Below are positions 52,737 to 61,260 of a stretch of 64,000 nt of DNA, piece after piece; the stretch's first letter is position 1; each line of letters begins with the position of its first letter. Origin of the DNA: Streptosporangium brasiliense. GTDB taxonomy: Bacteria; Actinomycetota; Actinomycetes; Streptosporangiales; Streptosporangiaceae. The position numbers and the translations under genes were made by a program. Under the pieces are notes generated by a model. The model was not told the DNA's origin and ran no database searches. It saw only the letters and a program-made list of their open reading frames with translations. The stretch covers positions 4,774,001-4,838,000 of the forward strand of contig NZ_JAUSRB010000002.1 of NCBI RefSeq assembly GCF_030811595.1, given 5' to 3'.

Positions 52737-53033
52737 TCAACGGTCCGGCCGCTGTAGCCGCTGGATCTGGAGGCGCAGCTCTCGTTCACGGTTCTCGCGC
52801 TGCTGCTCACGACGGAGTTCCCGTTCTTCGGCGTCCCTCTCGTCCCAGCGCACCCGGGTCTCCTTGATCTGGTACAGGGTGATGCGGGACACCCAGATGA
52901 TGACGACCGCGATGGCCAGAGGCGTGCCCACGTGACGGGTGAGGACCAGCGCGAAAATGGCGATGAAACACACCCATGACGCGGTTTTGGCGGCGATTTC
53001 TATATCGTCGATGTGCTCTTCGAACAGTTGCAT
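52737..53033 (-). CDS. Small membrane protein with coiled-coil tail
   Basis: A 98-residue protein. Two hydrophobic segments (about 16-33 and 36-52: VCFIAIFALVLTRHVGTPLA, IAVVIIWVSRITLY) precede a highly charged helix (RDAEERELRREQQRENRERE) likely to form a coiled coil. GGAG lies 6 bases before ATG 53033. No family is recognised. Confidence 0.65.
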   Translation of the reverse strand: MQLFEEHIDDIEIAAKTASWVCFIAIFALVLTRHVGTPLAIAVVIIWVSRITLYQIKETRVRWDERDAEERELRREQQRENRERELRLQIQRLQRPDR

Positions 53034-53243
53034 CCGTTACTCCGATGCTGTCGGACGGAATGGTCGTTTCGGCATGAGATGGAATGACCGAAATATCAGA
53101 CCCATCCGCTCTCGTGGTTATGGCTCCAACGAAAGAAGCGCGATGCCGGTGGCGTCTTGGCCTTGTCGGCATAGACGATCTATACCTATTGTGGTATTAA
53201 TTTTTTTCTTTCATCACGGGGTCCTGGAGAGGACGGGGGCGGC

Positions 53244-53552
53244 GTGGCCGAGCCGATGGTGCCCAATCCCCGGCACGCGGAGCTGCAGCGCCTTCTCGCG
53301 GAGGCCGAGGGCAGGACTCAGGAGGTACGGCAGGCCTATCAGCGCGCCTCCTCGGCGATGCGGTCGGGGAAGGTCTGGACGGGGCCGACCGCCGCCAAGT
53401 GGACCACCGAGCTGGAAGACCGGCACCAGCGGCTGGGACGGCTCGCGCAGCGTGTGGTGGACGCGATCGAGGAGGAGCTGCGCCGCACTCCTCCGCTGGT
53501 GACCGCGTCCCAGGCGAACGCCGCGCGCCGGGAGATGGCCGGGCGCACATGA
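53244..53552 (+). CDS. WXG100-like small protein
   Basis: A 102-residue helical protein. The central WTGPTAAKWTTELED resembles the W-x-G turn of ESX (type VII) substrates, flanked by two helices, although the canonical WxG lies within WTG. It precedes the 657-residue protein by 28 bases, so the two are co-translated and may be exported together. The start is GTG 53244 with GGAGAGG about 10 bases upstream; an AT-rich leader (poly-T near 53205-53215) precedes it. Confidence 0.65.
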   Translation: MAEPMVPNPRHAELQRLLAEAEGRTQEVRQAYQRASSAMRSGKVWTGPTAAKWTTELEDRHQRLGRLAQRVVDAIEEELRRTPPLVTASQANAARREMAGRT

Positions 53553-53580
53553 CCGTCGTGACCGTGAGGGGGAACGCTCC

Positions 53581-55554
53581 ATGGCACCCACCGCCGAGTT
53601 CTGCGGCATCGATCCTGCGGGAATGGGGCAGCTCGCCACCTCCTTGAGCGGTGCGGCCGACCGGCTGACCGCGTTCAGCAAGGAGTTCGAGGGAAAGCTC
53701 CGCCGGCACGGGATCAGCACCCCCGCGCTGCGGGAGATCGCCGACATCGCCGACTGGGGCGGCACACAGGTCTCCATGCTCCACGGCCGGATCGACCTGA
53801 TCAACGACCTGGGCAAGGGCGCCCCGGAGCTGGGCGGCGGAGGCGACCGGTCGCCGCTCGTCCGCCTGCCCGACGAGCTGGAAGGCTTTGAGACCGCCCG
53901 AGGCCTGGCAAACATGTACGGCAATGACATCCTCGTCAACCACGGCGGCGAGCTCCAGGCCGCGCTCATCCACGAGCACGCCGACGAGATCGCCAAACTG
54001 GCGGAGAACCCCCAGGCCGCCGCCGCCTTCTTCGCCCTGCTGCCGGCGAAGGTCCGTGACAGCCTGGCGAGTCGCATAGCGCGCACCGGCAGCAAGACCG
54101 CCAAGAAGGACCTGGCCGCCTTCAGCACGGCCCTCGGCGCCGCCCTGCGCGCCCCCGCCCTCGTCCCGGCGTTCGCCAAGGTCAGAAGCGATCTGGTGAA
54201 GCCGACGGACAAAACCACCGCCTGGAACCGGCTCGCGCTGCTCAAGGGCGCGAACGCCCCCTCCGGCGTCCGCAGCGCGGCGGCCCGTGGGCTGGCCCTG
54301 GACGGTTTCACCGAGGATCCCCACCAGGACCGCCGTGCCGTCGGGCACACCGAGACGAAGGCATACGGATACTCCTCCGACCTGGTCGCCATGGGACTGG
54401 GGGTGCTCGCCGGAGACGGCGCGGCCGTGCGGGACGCGTTCACCAAGATGGGCGGTACGGACGTCAAGCTGAGCCAGGTCGACAAGATGAAACAGCTCCT
54501 CGACTACGCCAAGACGATCGACACCGGAGACGAGGTGGCCGACGCCTTCGGCCGGGTCGTGGAGGCGGGCACCGAGGCCACGACCGAGAAGGCCGGCCAG
54601 CACAGCCCGGCCGCCGCAGCCTTCGCCCTGGACGCGATCAGAGCAGCGGGCTCCTTCGGCGATGACCTGCCGACGACTGCCAAGAACTCCATGGGAGTGA
54701 TCGCGAAGTCGTATGTGCATGAGTTGGTTTCGGGCGGGCGCTTCGACAAGGCCGTGGATCGGGCATCGGGGCTGAAAGTCCCGGAGCACTGGAAACCTCT
54801 TCCTGGGGTGACCCCGGCGTTCTACCTCAGTCCCGGCGACACCTCTCAATTCATGAAGACCTTCGTCGGCGAGAAGAAGCTCGCCGACGAGTTCAACTCG
54901 ACGGTGGCGAGGTTCCGCCATGACACCTTGCTGACCGCCGCCCGTCTGGACGCGCGGAGCGACAACAATTATTTCCGTGACATCTCGATGATGTTCGGCG
55001 ACTTCGGTAGCGTCGCCTTCAGGACGATGGTAGACGTGCTCGGTGAGGAGGACGCCGTTGCCGACCTGGCGCGCGACTTCACCAAGAACACCGCCGGATT
55101 TTTCCTCGGTGGGATTCCTGTCGTAGACCAGTTTGCCGAACTCGGATGGGATCTCGCCCAGGCATACATCGTTAGCTCTCTCTCCGATGACTGGGCCGAC
55201 AGCTTCGAGACACAGGTCGAAGCGGCTACCGAGAAACGGTCTGACCTCGCTAAACGCCTGAAGTACGACATAGCGCATCTTCTCCATAACGGCGGATACC
55301 CGGCGAGCGAACCTCCCAAGGAGCTCATCAGCACGACTACCGGCGCCCTCAAGACGTATGGCGAGTTCGTCGCCGAAGCCAAGCGTGAGGTCGCCGGTGA
55401 CGGGAAATGGGAGCAGAAGCTCCAGGAGAAGCTGGCCGTTTACGAGGCCTGGATGGACGGCAATGAAAAGCTCGATGATAAAATTGAAAACTCCTCACGG
55501 GTCCAGACCAGCGATTTGGCTGAGAACCTACTGAAGGCCCGGGACGGTGACTGA
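53581..55554 (+). CDS. Large uncharacterised protein, probable type VII-associated effector
   Basis: A 657-residue, mostly helical protein. The N-terminus (FCGIDPAGMGQLATSLSGAA, DRLTAFSKEFEGKLRRHGIS) is like the WXG/ESX-associated N-terminal helical region of actinobacterial DUF6571-type proteins. The middle has Ala-rich helices. The end (about 500-657, DFGSVAFRTMVDVLGEEDAV...) has a hydrophobic GGIPVVDQFAELGWDLAQAYIV segment and a charged C-terminus. No known toxin motif is seen. Membership of DUF6571 is a guess. It is convergent with a lipoprotein gene only 14 bases away, which could be an immunity or accessory gene. A polymorphic effector is inferred. Confidence 0.6.
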   Translation: MAPTAEFCGIDPAGMGQLATSLSGAADRLTAFSKEFEGKLRRHGISTPALREIADIADWGGTQVSMLHGRIDLINDLGKGAPELGGGGDRSPLVRLPDELEGFETARGLANMYGNDILVNHGGELQAALIHEHADEIAKLAENPQAAAAFFALLPAKVRDSLASRIARTGSKTAKKDLAAFSTALGAALRAPALVPAFAKVRSDLVKPTDKTTAWNRLALLKGANAPSGVRSAAARGLALDGFTEDPHQDRRAVGHTETKAYGYSSDLVAMGLGVLAGDGAAVRDAFTKMGGTDVKLSQVDKMKQLLDYAKTIDTGDEVADAFGRVVEAGTEATTEKAGQHSPAAAAFALDAIRAAGSFGDDLPTTAKNSMGVIAKSYVHELVSGGRFDKAVDRASGLKVPEHWKPLPGVTPAFYLSPGDTSQFMKTFVGEKKLADEFNSTVARFRHDTLLTAARLDARSDNNYFRDISMMFGDFGSVAFRTMVDVLGEEDAVADLARDFTKNTAGFFLGGIPVVDQFAELGWDLAQAYIVSSLSDDWADSFETQVEAATEKRSDLAKRLKYDIAHLLHNGGYPASEPPKELISTTTGALKTYGEFVAEAKREVAGDGKWEQKLQEKLAVYEAWMDGNEKLDDKIENSSRVQTSDLAENLLKARDGD

Positions 55555-55568
55555 CGCGGTCAATTCTC

Positions 55569-56045
55569 TCAGCGTCGCAGACAGGCGGTCTGCGCGTGCA
55601 GCCGCCAGGTCGGGGCTTCTGGTGCCACATACACGTTCACGATGATCCCTATCTCCTTGCTGCCATGGATGAACCGCCCTTCCGGGGCGTCTGCCTGGCT
55701 TATGTCATATTCCATCCGGTAACCCAGGGTTTGGGAAAGGGTGTTTTCCATGAGCCTTTGGGCTCCGTCCAGGTGAGAGTCCAGTACTTCTTCCTTGCTG
55801 CGCTGGTAATCGGCCGTTGCCCGCAGTACCCGTCTAAACCCGTCCTTGGCGCAGGGAATGTCCTTGTCCGGACGCTGCAGGATGCGTAGTTTCTTGAGTG
55901 GGTTCTTAAATACGTCGTCGGCCTCCAGTCGCTGGGTGTCTTTCTGTAGTTGCGCTGCTACTTCCTTCAGTGAAGGCTCGGAAGTGCATCCAGACGCCGC
56001 CATCATCAGTGCTGAACCGATGGCCAGTAGGCGGACGACGCGCAT
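55569..56045 (-). CDS. Lipoprotein of unknown function
   Basis: A 158-residue protein with lipobox AASGC (Cys about residue 20) and a helical middle (KEVAAQLQKDTQRLEADDVF), then ITYR-like strands. No family is recognised. GGAGGT precedes ATG 56045. It is convergent with the 657-residue protein gene. Confidence 0.75.
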   Translation of the reverse strand: MRVVRLLAIGSALMMAASGCTSEPSLKEVAAQLQKDTQRLEADDVFKNPLKKLRILQRPDKDIPCAKDGFRRVLRATADYQRSKEEVLDSHLDGAQRLMENTLSQTLGYRMEYDISQADAPEGRFIHGSKEIGIIVNVYVAPEAPTWRLHAQTACLRR

Positions 56046-56537
56046 TCAGTACCTCCGGGGGCAGCGGACTCCGGGACGTACCAATCTTCACCCACTCGGC
56101 GCGCTTCCGCCACACCCTTCCCGCATCCGTTTGTCGGTGATGGCCGTCTTTGAGGCGATGGCAGGCCTTGCCTCTCGATCTTAAGGCGGCCTTGTCGTCA
56201 CGGACCAGAGTTACGATTCGTCCGGCTGGCGGCTTGCCTGTCGCCATGACCCCCCTTCCGGGCGCATTCAGATGTTTATGATCCAGACGTTAAAGAGCGC
56301 TGTCGTATCCATGTTTGGCCTGGTCTATTTCTGTCAAGGAGGATGGCGAACTGCTTTCTTTCTCGTGCTGTCGCGAAGAGAATTTCTGTGCCTAGAATGC
56401 CTTGCCGATGGCAGGTCGACTATCGGATCGACAATCCAGGGTAGGGCGGATAATGACAGTCGTTGGTCTACCCAGATCGAGTTTGGTGTCGTCGGCTGGT
56501 TATTAAGTCCGTTTTTTCTAATTCGGGAGGAAATGCG
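56046..56537. other. 492-bp gap, possibly holding a short minus-strand gene
   Basis: A minus-strand frame from ATG 56247 (MATGKPPAGRIVTLVRDDKA...) has a strong ribosome site (GGAAGGGGGG), but it runs into the lipoprotein gene's start in another frame and matches no family, so I do not call it. The AT-rich part (56290-56530) should carry the promoter of the DUF5753 regulator. Confidence 0.4.
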
Positions 56538-57365
56538 ATGGATGATGGACCCTCTCTCGACCCTGGATCCCCGCGCGTGCTGTTCGGCGCCGAGATGCGC
56601 CGACTGCGGGAGGCTGCACAGCTCTCGCAGACTGCCGTTGCCTCCCGACTCGGCTGCACCCAGACCCAGGTGTGCCGCCTGGAGAAGGCCACCCGGACGC
56701 CGTCGAAGTCCGACGCGGAGAGGCTGGATCGGCTTTTCGGGCCGGCCGACAGTGCCTCCTTCATCCGGCTCTACCAGCGCATCATCGCCCAGCCTGGCGG
56801 CCCGGTCTGGTTCCGGAGCTGGGCCGAGGAGATCGAGCCCAGCGCCCTCGTCCTGCGCTCCTGGGATCCCCTCCTGGTGCCGGGCCTCCTGCAGACGCAG
56901 TCCTACGCCCGACACATCTTCAACCGGGAGCCCCGAGCAACTCCCGAGGCGGTGGAGGAACGGGTCGAGGCCCGGATGCGGCGGCAGTAGATCCTCGACC
57001 GGGACAACCCTCCCTTCGTCCTTGTGCTTATCGACGCGGGCGTGCTGCGCCGGAAGGTCGGTGAAGCCGAGGTGATGTGCGGACAACTCGATCACCTGCT
57101 GGAAGTTTCTGAGCGCCCCTCTGTCTCCGTTCAAGTCGTCGACCCGGAATGTCTCCCCGGCCTGGCGGGCGCTTTCATGATCGCTGAGCTTCCGAACGGG
57201 CAGCCGATCACCATCCACGCAGACTCACCGGCTCAGGGGCATGTCACGAATGACTGCGAATTCGTAGCTTCCATTCAGGAACGATATGAGGCGATACGGC
57301 TGTGGGCCTATCCTGAGCGCATATCCCTCAAGATGATCGAGGAAGTGAGACGCGAATGGACCTGA
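56538..57365 (+). pseudogene. DUF5753 helix-turn-helix regulator with in-frame TAG
   Basis: It starts at ATG 56538 with GGGAGG 7 bases upstream: HTH (EMRRLREAAQLSQTAVASRL, GCTQTQVCRLEKATRTPSKS), then DUF5753 (WFRSWAEEIEPSALVLRSWD, PLLVPGLLQTQSYARHIFNR). The TAG at 56988-56990, codon 151, interrupts the usual ARMERQAILDRDNPP motif (here ...RMRRQ-stop-ILDRDNPPFV). The frame then continues undamaged to 57365. A single C-to-T change (CAG to TAG) explains it. The product is probably truncated and inactive, unless the stop is read through. Confidence 0.85.
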
Positions 57366-57556
57366 GCGCCGCCATCTGGCGGAAGTCGTCGCGATCTTCG
57401 GGAAATGGTGGCCAGTGTGTCGAGGTCGCTGCCAATCTGCCCGGTGTGGTGGCGGTCCGTGACAGCAAGGACCCTGACGGCCCCAAGCTGCTCTTCACCC
57501 CCGCCGAGTGGGGAGCGTTCGTCGGCGGCGTCAAGTCCGGCGAGTTCGACCGCTGA
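57356..57556 (+). CDS. DUF397 protein
   Basis: A 66-residue DUF397 protein, MDLSAAIWRKSSRSSGNGGQ then CVEVAANLPGVVAVRDSKD, the partner of the interrupted DUF5753 regulator whose end it overlaps by 10 bases. The coding frame is intact. It is a paralogue of the protein at 24625-24855. Confidence 0.9.
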   Translation: MDLSAAIWRKSSRSSGNGGQCVEVAANLPGVVAVRDSKDPDGPKLLFTPAEWGAFVGGVKSGEFDR

Positions 57557-57724
57557 TCTGCTCTCGGTTAGGAGAAGCCGCCCGTCCAGACCCGGTGGCC
57601 GGTCCAAGCCGAGATCAGAGCAACGCCGTACCCTTCACCACCGCTGGCGGGACACTCGTCTACCTTGGCCTGAGGTTCTCCGTTGCCGGGTGTCATCGGA
57701 AGATCTGCCGCGTGGTGGGCCGGG

Positions 57725-59266
57725 TCAGCCGCAGCCGTCGGTGATCCCCTTGGGCTCGGCCGCGTCCGGCGTCCTGGCGCTGGACTGCGGACCGGGCGTG
57801 ACGGCGGAGGTGGCGCGGGACCCGGGGGCGGGAGTGGGGGTGGCGCCGGAACCGGGGCTGGGCGTGGTGGCCGTGGTCCCGTCCGGGCCGGGGCCGGGCG
57901 TGACGGCCGGAGCGGCGGGTCCGGCGGTCGCGGTGAGGTGCCGGCGGGTGGCGGCCGAGGCGCGGACGGCCTTGGCGGTGACGGTGCGGATCTTGGCCCA
58001 GTCGGGGTAGCCGGTGTTGATCAGCGGCGGTACGAACTGCACGCTGGTCACCTTGGCGCCCTTCACCTTCAGGGCCAGCGGGACCAGGTGCTCCAGCATC
58101 GGACGCGGGATGTCGGTCCGCAGGAGCTCCTTGGTGGCCAGCGCGATCCGGTTGAACCGGGACAGCACGGTCGCCGGGTCGGCCTGGGCGAGCAGGGCGC
58201 CCAGCACGCAGCGCTGGCGTCCCATCCGGACGAAGTCGCTGCTGTTGGTGCGCGAGCGGGCGAACCACATCGCGTCGGCCCCACGGAGCTTGCGGGTGCC
58301 CGCCTTGACCAGGCCCTCGTTGTACTTCCCGAAGACCACGTCCTGCGGCACCGTCAGCCGCACGCCCCCGATCGCGTCGATCAGCCGGGCGAAGCCCCAC
58401 ATGTTCACCAGGGCATACCAGTCGATCTTCAGGCCGAGGGTGTAGCCGATCGTCTCCATGAGCGTCCGGGTGCCCTGGTTCCTGCGCCCGCCGAAGATCT
58501 CCGGGTGGGCGTCGGAGTATTCCCAGACCGCGAACAGCAGGTCCTCGCGCGAGCCGTCCGGGTTGGCCGGCAGCCGGAAGCCGTCGGGGAAGCGCCTGGC
58601 CATCGGCGAGCCCGGGACGAAGCGGACGTTCTCCAGGTTGCGCGGCAGGCTCAGCAGCACGGTGTTGCCGGTCTCGACGTCGATGCTGGCCACGTTGATG
58701 CTGTCGGTCCGCACGCCCACCCGATGGGTGTCGGCGTCGCCGCCGAGCAGCAGGATGTTCACCCGGTCCCGGCCCGCCCACGGGTCCTCCTCGCCGGCCG
58801 GACCCGTCGAGGGCGGCGCCGTGGTGGGGGCGCTGAAGACCTCATCCAGCGCCGACTGCGAGACCGCGGCGTACTGCCCGACCAGGCCGAAGGGCACCAG
58901 CATGACGACCGCGAGCACTCCCGCGAGGGTCCCGGCGACGGCCTGGCCGGCCCGGGGGAGCGTGCCCGGGTTCAGCACCACGAAGGAGTGCACGACGAGC
59001 GCGGACCAGGCGGCGCCGAGCGCGATGGAGGCCACGGTGACGGCGGTCAGCCAGGAGGAGGCGACCAGCTTCCCGGCGAGGTCGCCGAGGTCGGCGGTGA
59101 GTGCCACCCACAGCAGGGCCAGCAGCAGCGCGGCGTAGACCGACAGCAGCACCAGCCCGGTCCTGCGCCATCCGGCGCGCAGGTGCGCGGCCCCCGGCGC
59201 GATGGCGGACAGGGCCGTCCATCCGATGACCGCGCCGACCCCGGACGGCCTTGATCTGTCCCGCAC
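57725..59266 (-). CDS. LytR-CpsA-Psr (LCP) family cell-wall ligase
   Basis: A 513-residue membrane protein. About four hydrophobic spans lie in the first ~190 residues. The LCP domain (about 235-420) begins RVNILLLGGDADTHRVGVRT and DSINVASIDVETGNTVLLSL, with the catalytic arginine/aspartate pattern of the family. A Pro/Thr-rich tail follows. LCP enzymes transfer glycopolymers (teichoic acid, arabinogalactan or capsule) to peptidoglycan outside the membrane. The glycan cluster earlier in the window could supply substrate. GTG 59266 has GGGGAG upstream; the longer frame has no conserved sequence. Confidence 0.9.
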   Translation of the reverse strand: MRDRSRPSGVGAVIGWTALSAIAPGAAHLRAGWRRTGLVLLSVYAALLLALLWVALTADLGDLAGKLVASSWLTAVTVASIALGAAWSALVVHSFVVLNPGTLPRAGQAVAGTLAGVLAVVMLVPFGLVGQYAAVSQSALDEVFSAPTTAPPSTGPAGEEDPWAGRDRVNILLLGGDADTHRVGVRTDSINVASIDVETGNTVLLSLPRNLENVRFVPGSPMARRFPDGFRLPANPDGSREDLLFAVWEYSDAHPEIFGGRRNQGTRTLMETIGYTLGLKIDWYALVNMWGFARLIDAIGGVRLTVPQDVVFGKYNEGLVKAGTRKLRGADAMWFARSRTNSSDFVRMGRQRCVLGALLAQADPATVLSRFNRIALATKELLRTDIPRPMLEHLVPLALKVKGAKVTSVQFVPPLINTGYPDWAKIRTVTAKAVRASAATRRHLTATAGPAAPAVTPGPGPDGTTATTPSPGSGATPTPAPGSRATSAVTPGPQSSARTPDAAEPKGITDGCG

Positions 59267-59408
59267 CTGCTCCCCAATTCCTCCGCGACTTGGGCGTCGC
59301 ACGGGAGATGGTAAGGCGGGGATCGGAGCCCGTGGGCGGCGAATAGGTGAACAGTATGAGAAGCAATCCGGCTTTATCCTGACATTTCCACTGGAATAAG
59401 GTTCTGCC

Positions 59409-60290
59409 ATGCCTTTCACCGAGATCGAGTACGGCGTGGCCGACGGGATCGCCACCATCACGCTGAACCGCCCCCACCGCCTCAACGCCTTCACCTACGT
59501 CATGCGCGGCGAGCTGATCGAGGCCTTCGACCGGGCGGACGCCGACGACGAGGTGCGCGCGGTGGTGGTCACCGGGCAGGGCCGGGCCTTCTGCGCCGGA
59601 GCCGACCTCGGTGGCGGCGGTGACACCTTCAACCACCGCAGGAGCGAGGAGATGTACGGCGGTGAGGACACCGTCGACGGCTCGCCCCGCGACGGCGGCG
59701 GCACGGTCGCGCTCCGCATCGCCCGCTCCCTCAAACCGGTCATCGGCGCCGTCAACGGTCCGGCCGTGGGCGTCGGGGTGACGATGACGCTCCCCATGGA
59801 CGTCAGGCTGGCCTCCGACACCGCCAGGTTCGGCTTCGTCTTCGCCCGGCGCGGGATCGTGACCGAGGCGGCCTCCAGCTGGTTCCTGCCCCGGATCGTC
59901 GGCATCGCCCAGGCCATGGAGTGGGCGGTCACCGGCCGCGTCTTCTCCGCCTCCGAGGCGCTCGAGGGCCGCCTGGTCTCCAGGGTCCACACCCCGGAGG
60001 AGCTCCTGCCGGCCGCCTACGCGCTGGCCCGCGAGATCGCCGACAACACCTCGGCGGTCTCGGTCGCCGCCATCCGGCGGCTCATGTGGTCCGGCCTGTC
60101 GGCAGCCTCCCCGTGGGAGGCCCACCGCGCCGACTCCTTCCTCATGAACGCCCTCGGCGCCGCCCCCGACGCGGCCGAAGGCGTCACGGCCTTCCTGGAG
60201 AAGCGCCCGGCGGAGTTCCCGATGAAGGTCAGCGAGGATCTTCCGGACGCGGTCCCCTCCTGGCCCGTCAACCCCTACGGACTAACCTGA
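59409..60290 (+). CDS. Enoyl-CoA hydratase/isomerase family protein
   Basis: A 293-residue crotonase-fold protein. GQGRAFCAGADLGGGG (about 57-72) and VNGPAVGVGVTMTLPMDVRL (about 115-134) form the oxyanion hole; FGFVFARRGIVTEAASSWFL carries the region of the second catalytic glutamate. Hydratase or isomerase activity on a fatty or aromatic CoA ester is likely. The stop is 4 bases before the next gene. Confidence 0.9.
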   Translation: MPFTEIEYGVADGIATITLNRPHRLNAFTYVMRGELIEAFDRADADDEVRAVVVTGQGRAFCAGADLGGGGDTFNHRRSEEMYGGEDTVDGSPRDGGGTVALRIARSLKPVIGAVNGPAVGVGVTMTLPMDVRLASDTARFGFVFARRGIVTEAASSWFLPRIVGIAQAMEWAVTGRVFSASEALEGRLVSRVHTPEELLPAAYALAREIADNTSAVSVAAIRRLMWSGLSAASPWEAHRADSFLMNALGAAPDAAEGVTAFLEKRPAEFPMKVSEDLPDAVPSWPVNPYGLT

Positions 60291-60294
60291 CCGC

Positions 60295-61260
60295 ATGCTT
60301 GACGTTCTCGGTCCCGACTACGAGCTCACGGTCCTGCCCATGGCCGACGACTACGAGGGGGCGGTGGTCGCCTCGCTGGTACGGCGGCGCGCCTCCGAGC
60401 CCACCGGCAGGGCCGTTCTCTACGTCCACGGCTTCACCGACTACTTCTTCCAGACCCATCTGGCCGACCACTTCGTCGCCCAGGGAATCGACTTCTACGG
60501 TCTGGACCTGCGCAAGTACGGTCGCTCGCTGCTGCCGCACCAGACGCGGGGGTTCGTGCGCAGCGTCACCGAGTACTTCCCGGAGATCGACGAGGCGATC
60601 AGGATCATCCGTGAGGACGACGGCCACGGCGAGGTGATCCTCAACGGCCACTCCACCGGCGGCCTGGTCGCCGCTCTCTGGGCCGACCGGGTCCGGGGCC
60701 GGGGGCTGATCCAGAGCCTGGTGCTCAACAGCCCCTTCCTCGACCTCAACGTCCCCTCACCCCTGCGGATCGCCGCCGACCTGCTCAAGGGGCCGTTGTC
60801 CAGGATGCCGGCCCGCGCCGTCCTGCCCCTCGGGCTGGCCACCGCCTACGGCACGAGCCTGCACCGCGACCACCACGGGGAATGGGACTTCGACCTGGAG
60901 TGGAAGCCGATCGGCGGGTTCGCGGTGCACGCCGTCTGGCTGGCCGCGATCCGCCGGGCCCAGCGGCGCCTGCACGGCGGTCTCCAGGCGGACGTCCCGA
61001 TCCTGGTGCTCTGCGCCGAGAAGGGCCTGCGGCTGCGCGACTTCGCCCCCGAGGCGCAGGGGGCCGACATCGTGCTCGACCCCGGGCAGATCGCGCACTG
61101 GGCGACCAGGATCGGCCCCCACGTGACGTGCCTGCGGGTGCCGGGCGGCATACATGACCTGGTGCTGTCACCCGGGCCCGCGCGCAAGCAGGTGTTCGCC
61201 GAGATGGACCGCTGGCTCACCTGCTACCACGGGAACTCACCTGCTACCACGGGAACGTGA
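60295..61260 (+). CDS. Alpha/beta hydrolase (serine aminopeptidase S33/lysophospholipase-like)
   Basis: A 321-residue hydrolase. The oxyanion region is AVLYVHGFTDYFFQ, the nucleophile elbow NGHSTGG (Ser about residue 120), the catalytic acid late in the domain and the His in PGGIHDLVLS (about 285). Its 3' end overlaps the convergent gene, in a 20-base tandem duplication (61216-61255), which alters the last residues. It is probably co-transcribed with the enoyl-CoA hydratase gene. Confidence 0.88.
   Translation: MLDVLGPDYELTVLPMADDYEGAVVASLVRRRASEPTGRAVLYVHGFTDYFFQTHLADHFVAQGIDFYGLDLRKYGRSLLPHQTRGFVRSVTEYFPEIDEAIRIIREDDGHGEVILNGHSTGGLVAALWADRVRGRGLIQSLVLNSPFLDLNVPSPLRIAADLLKGPLSRMPARAVLPLGLATAYGTSLHRDHHGEWDFDLEWKPIGGFAVHAVWLAAIRRAQRRLHGGLQADVPILVLCAEKGLRLRDFAPEAQGADIVLDPGQIAHWATRIGPHVTCLRVPGGIHDLVLSPGPARKQVFAEMDRWLTCYHGNSPATTGT
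61216..61255. repeat. 20-bp tandem duplication at two convergent gene ends
   Basis: The unit CTCACCTGCTACCACGGGAA occurs exactly twice in a row. It contains the end of both neighbouring genes (the minus-strand TAG is at 61244-61246). Confidence 0.95.

Noticed and set aside
55906..56247. 113-residue minus-strand gene before the lipoprotein
   Set aside because: Good ribosome site, but it overlaps the lipoprotein start in another frame and has no recognised family; noted in the gap instead.
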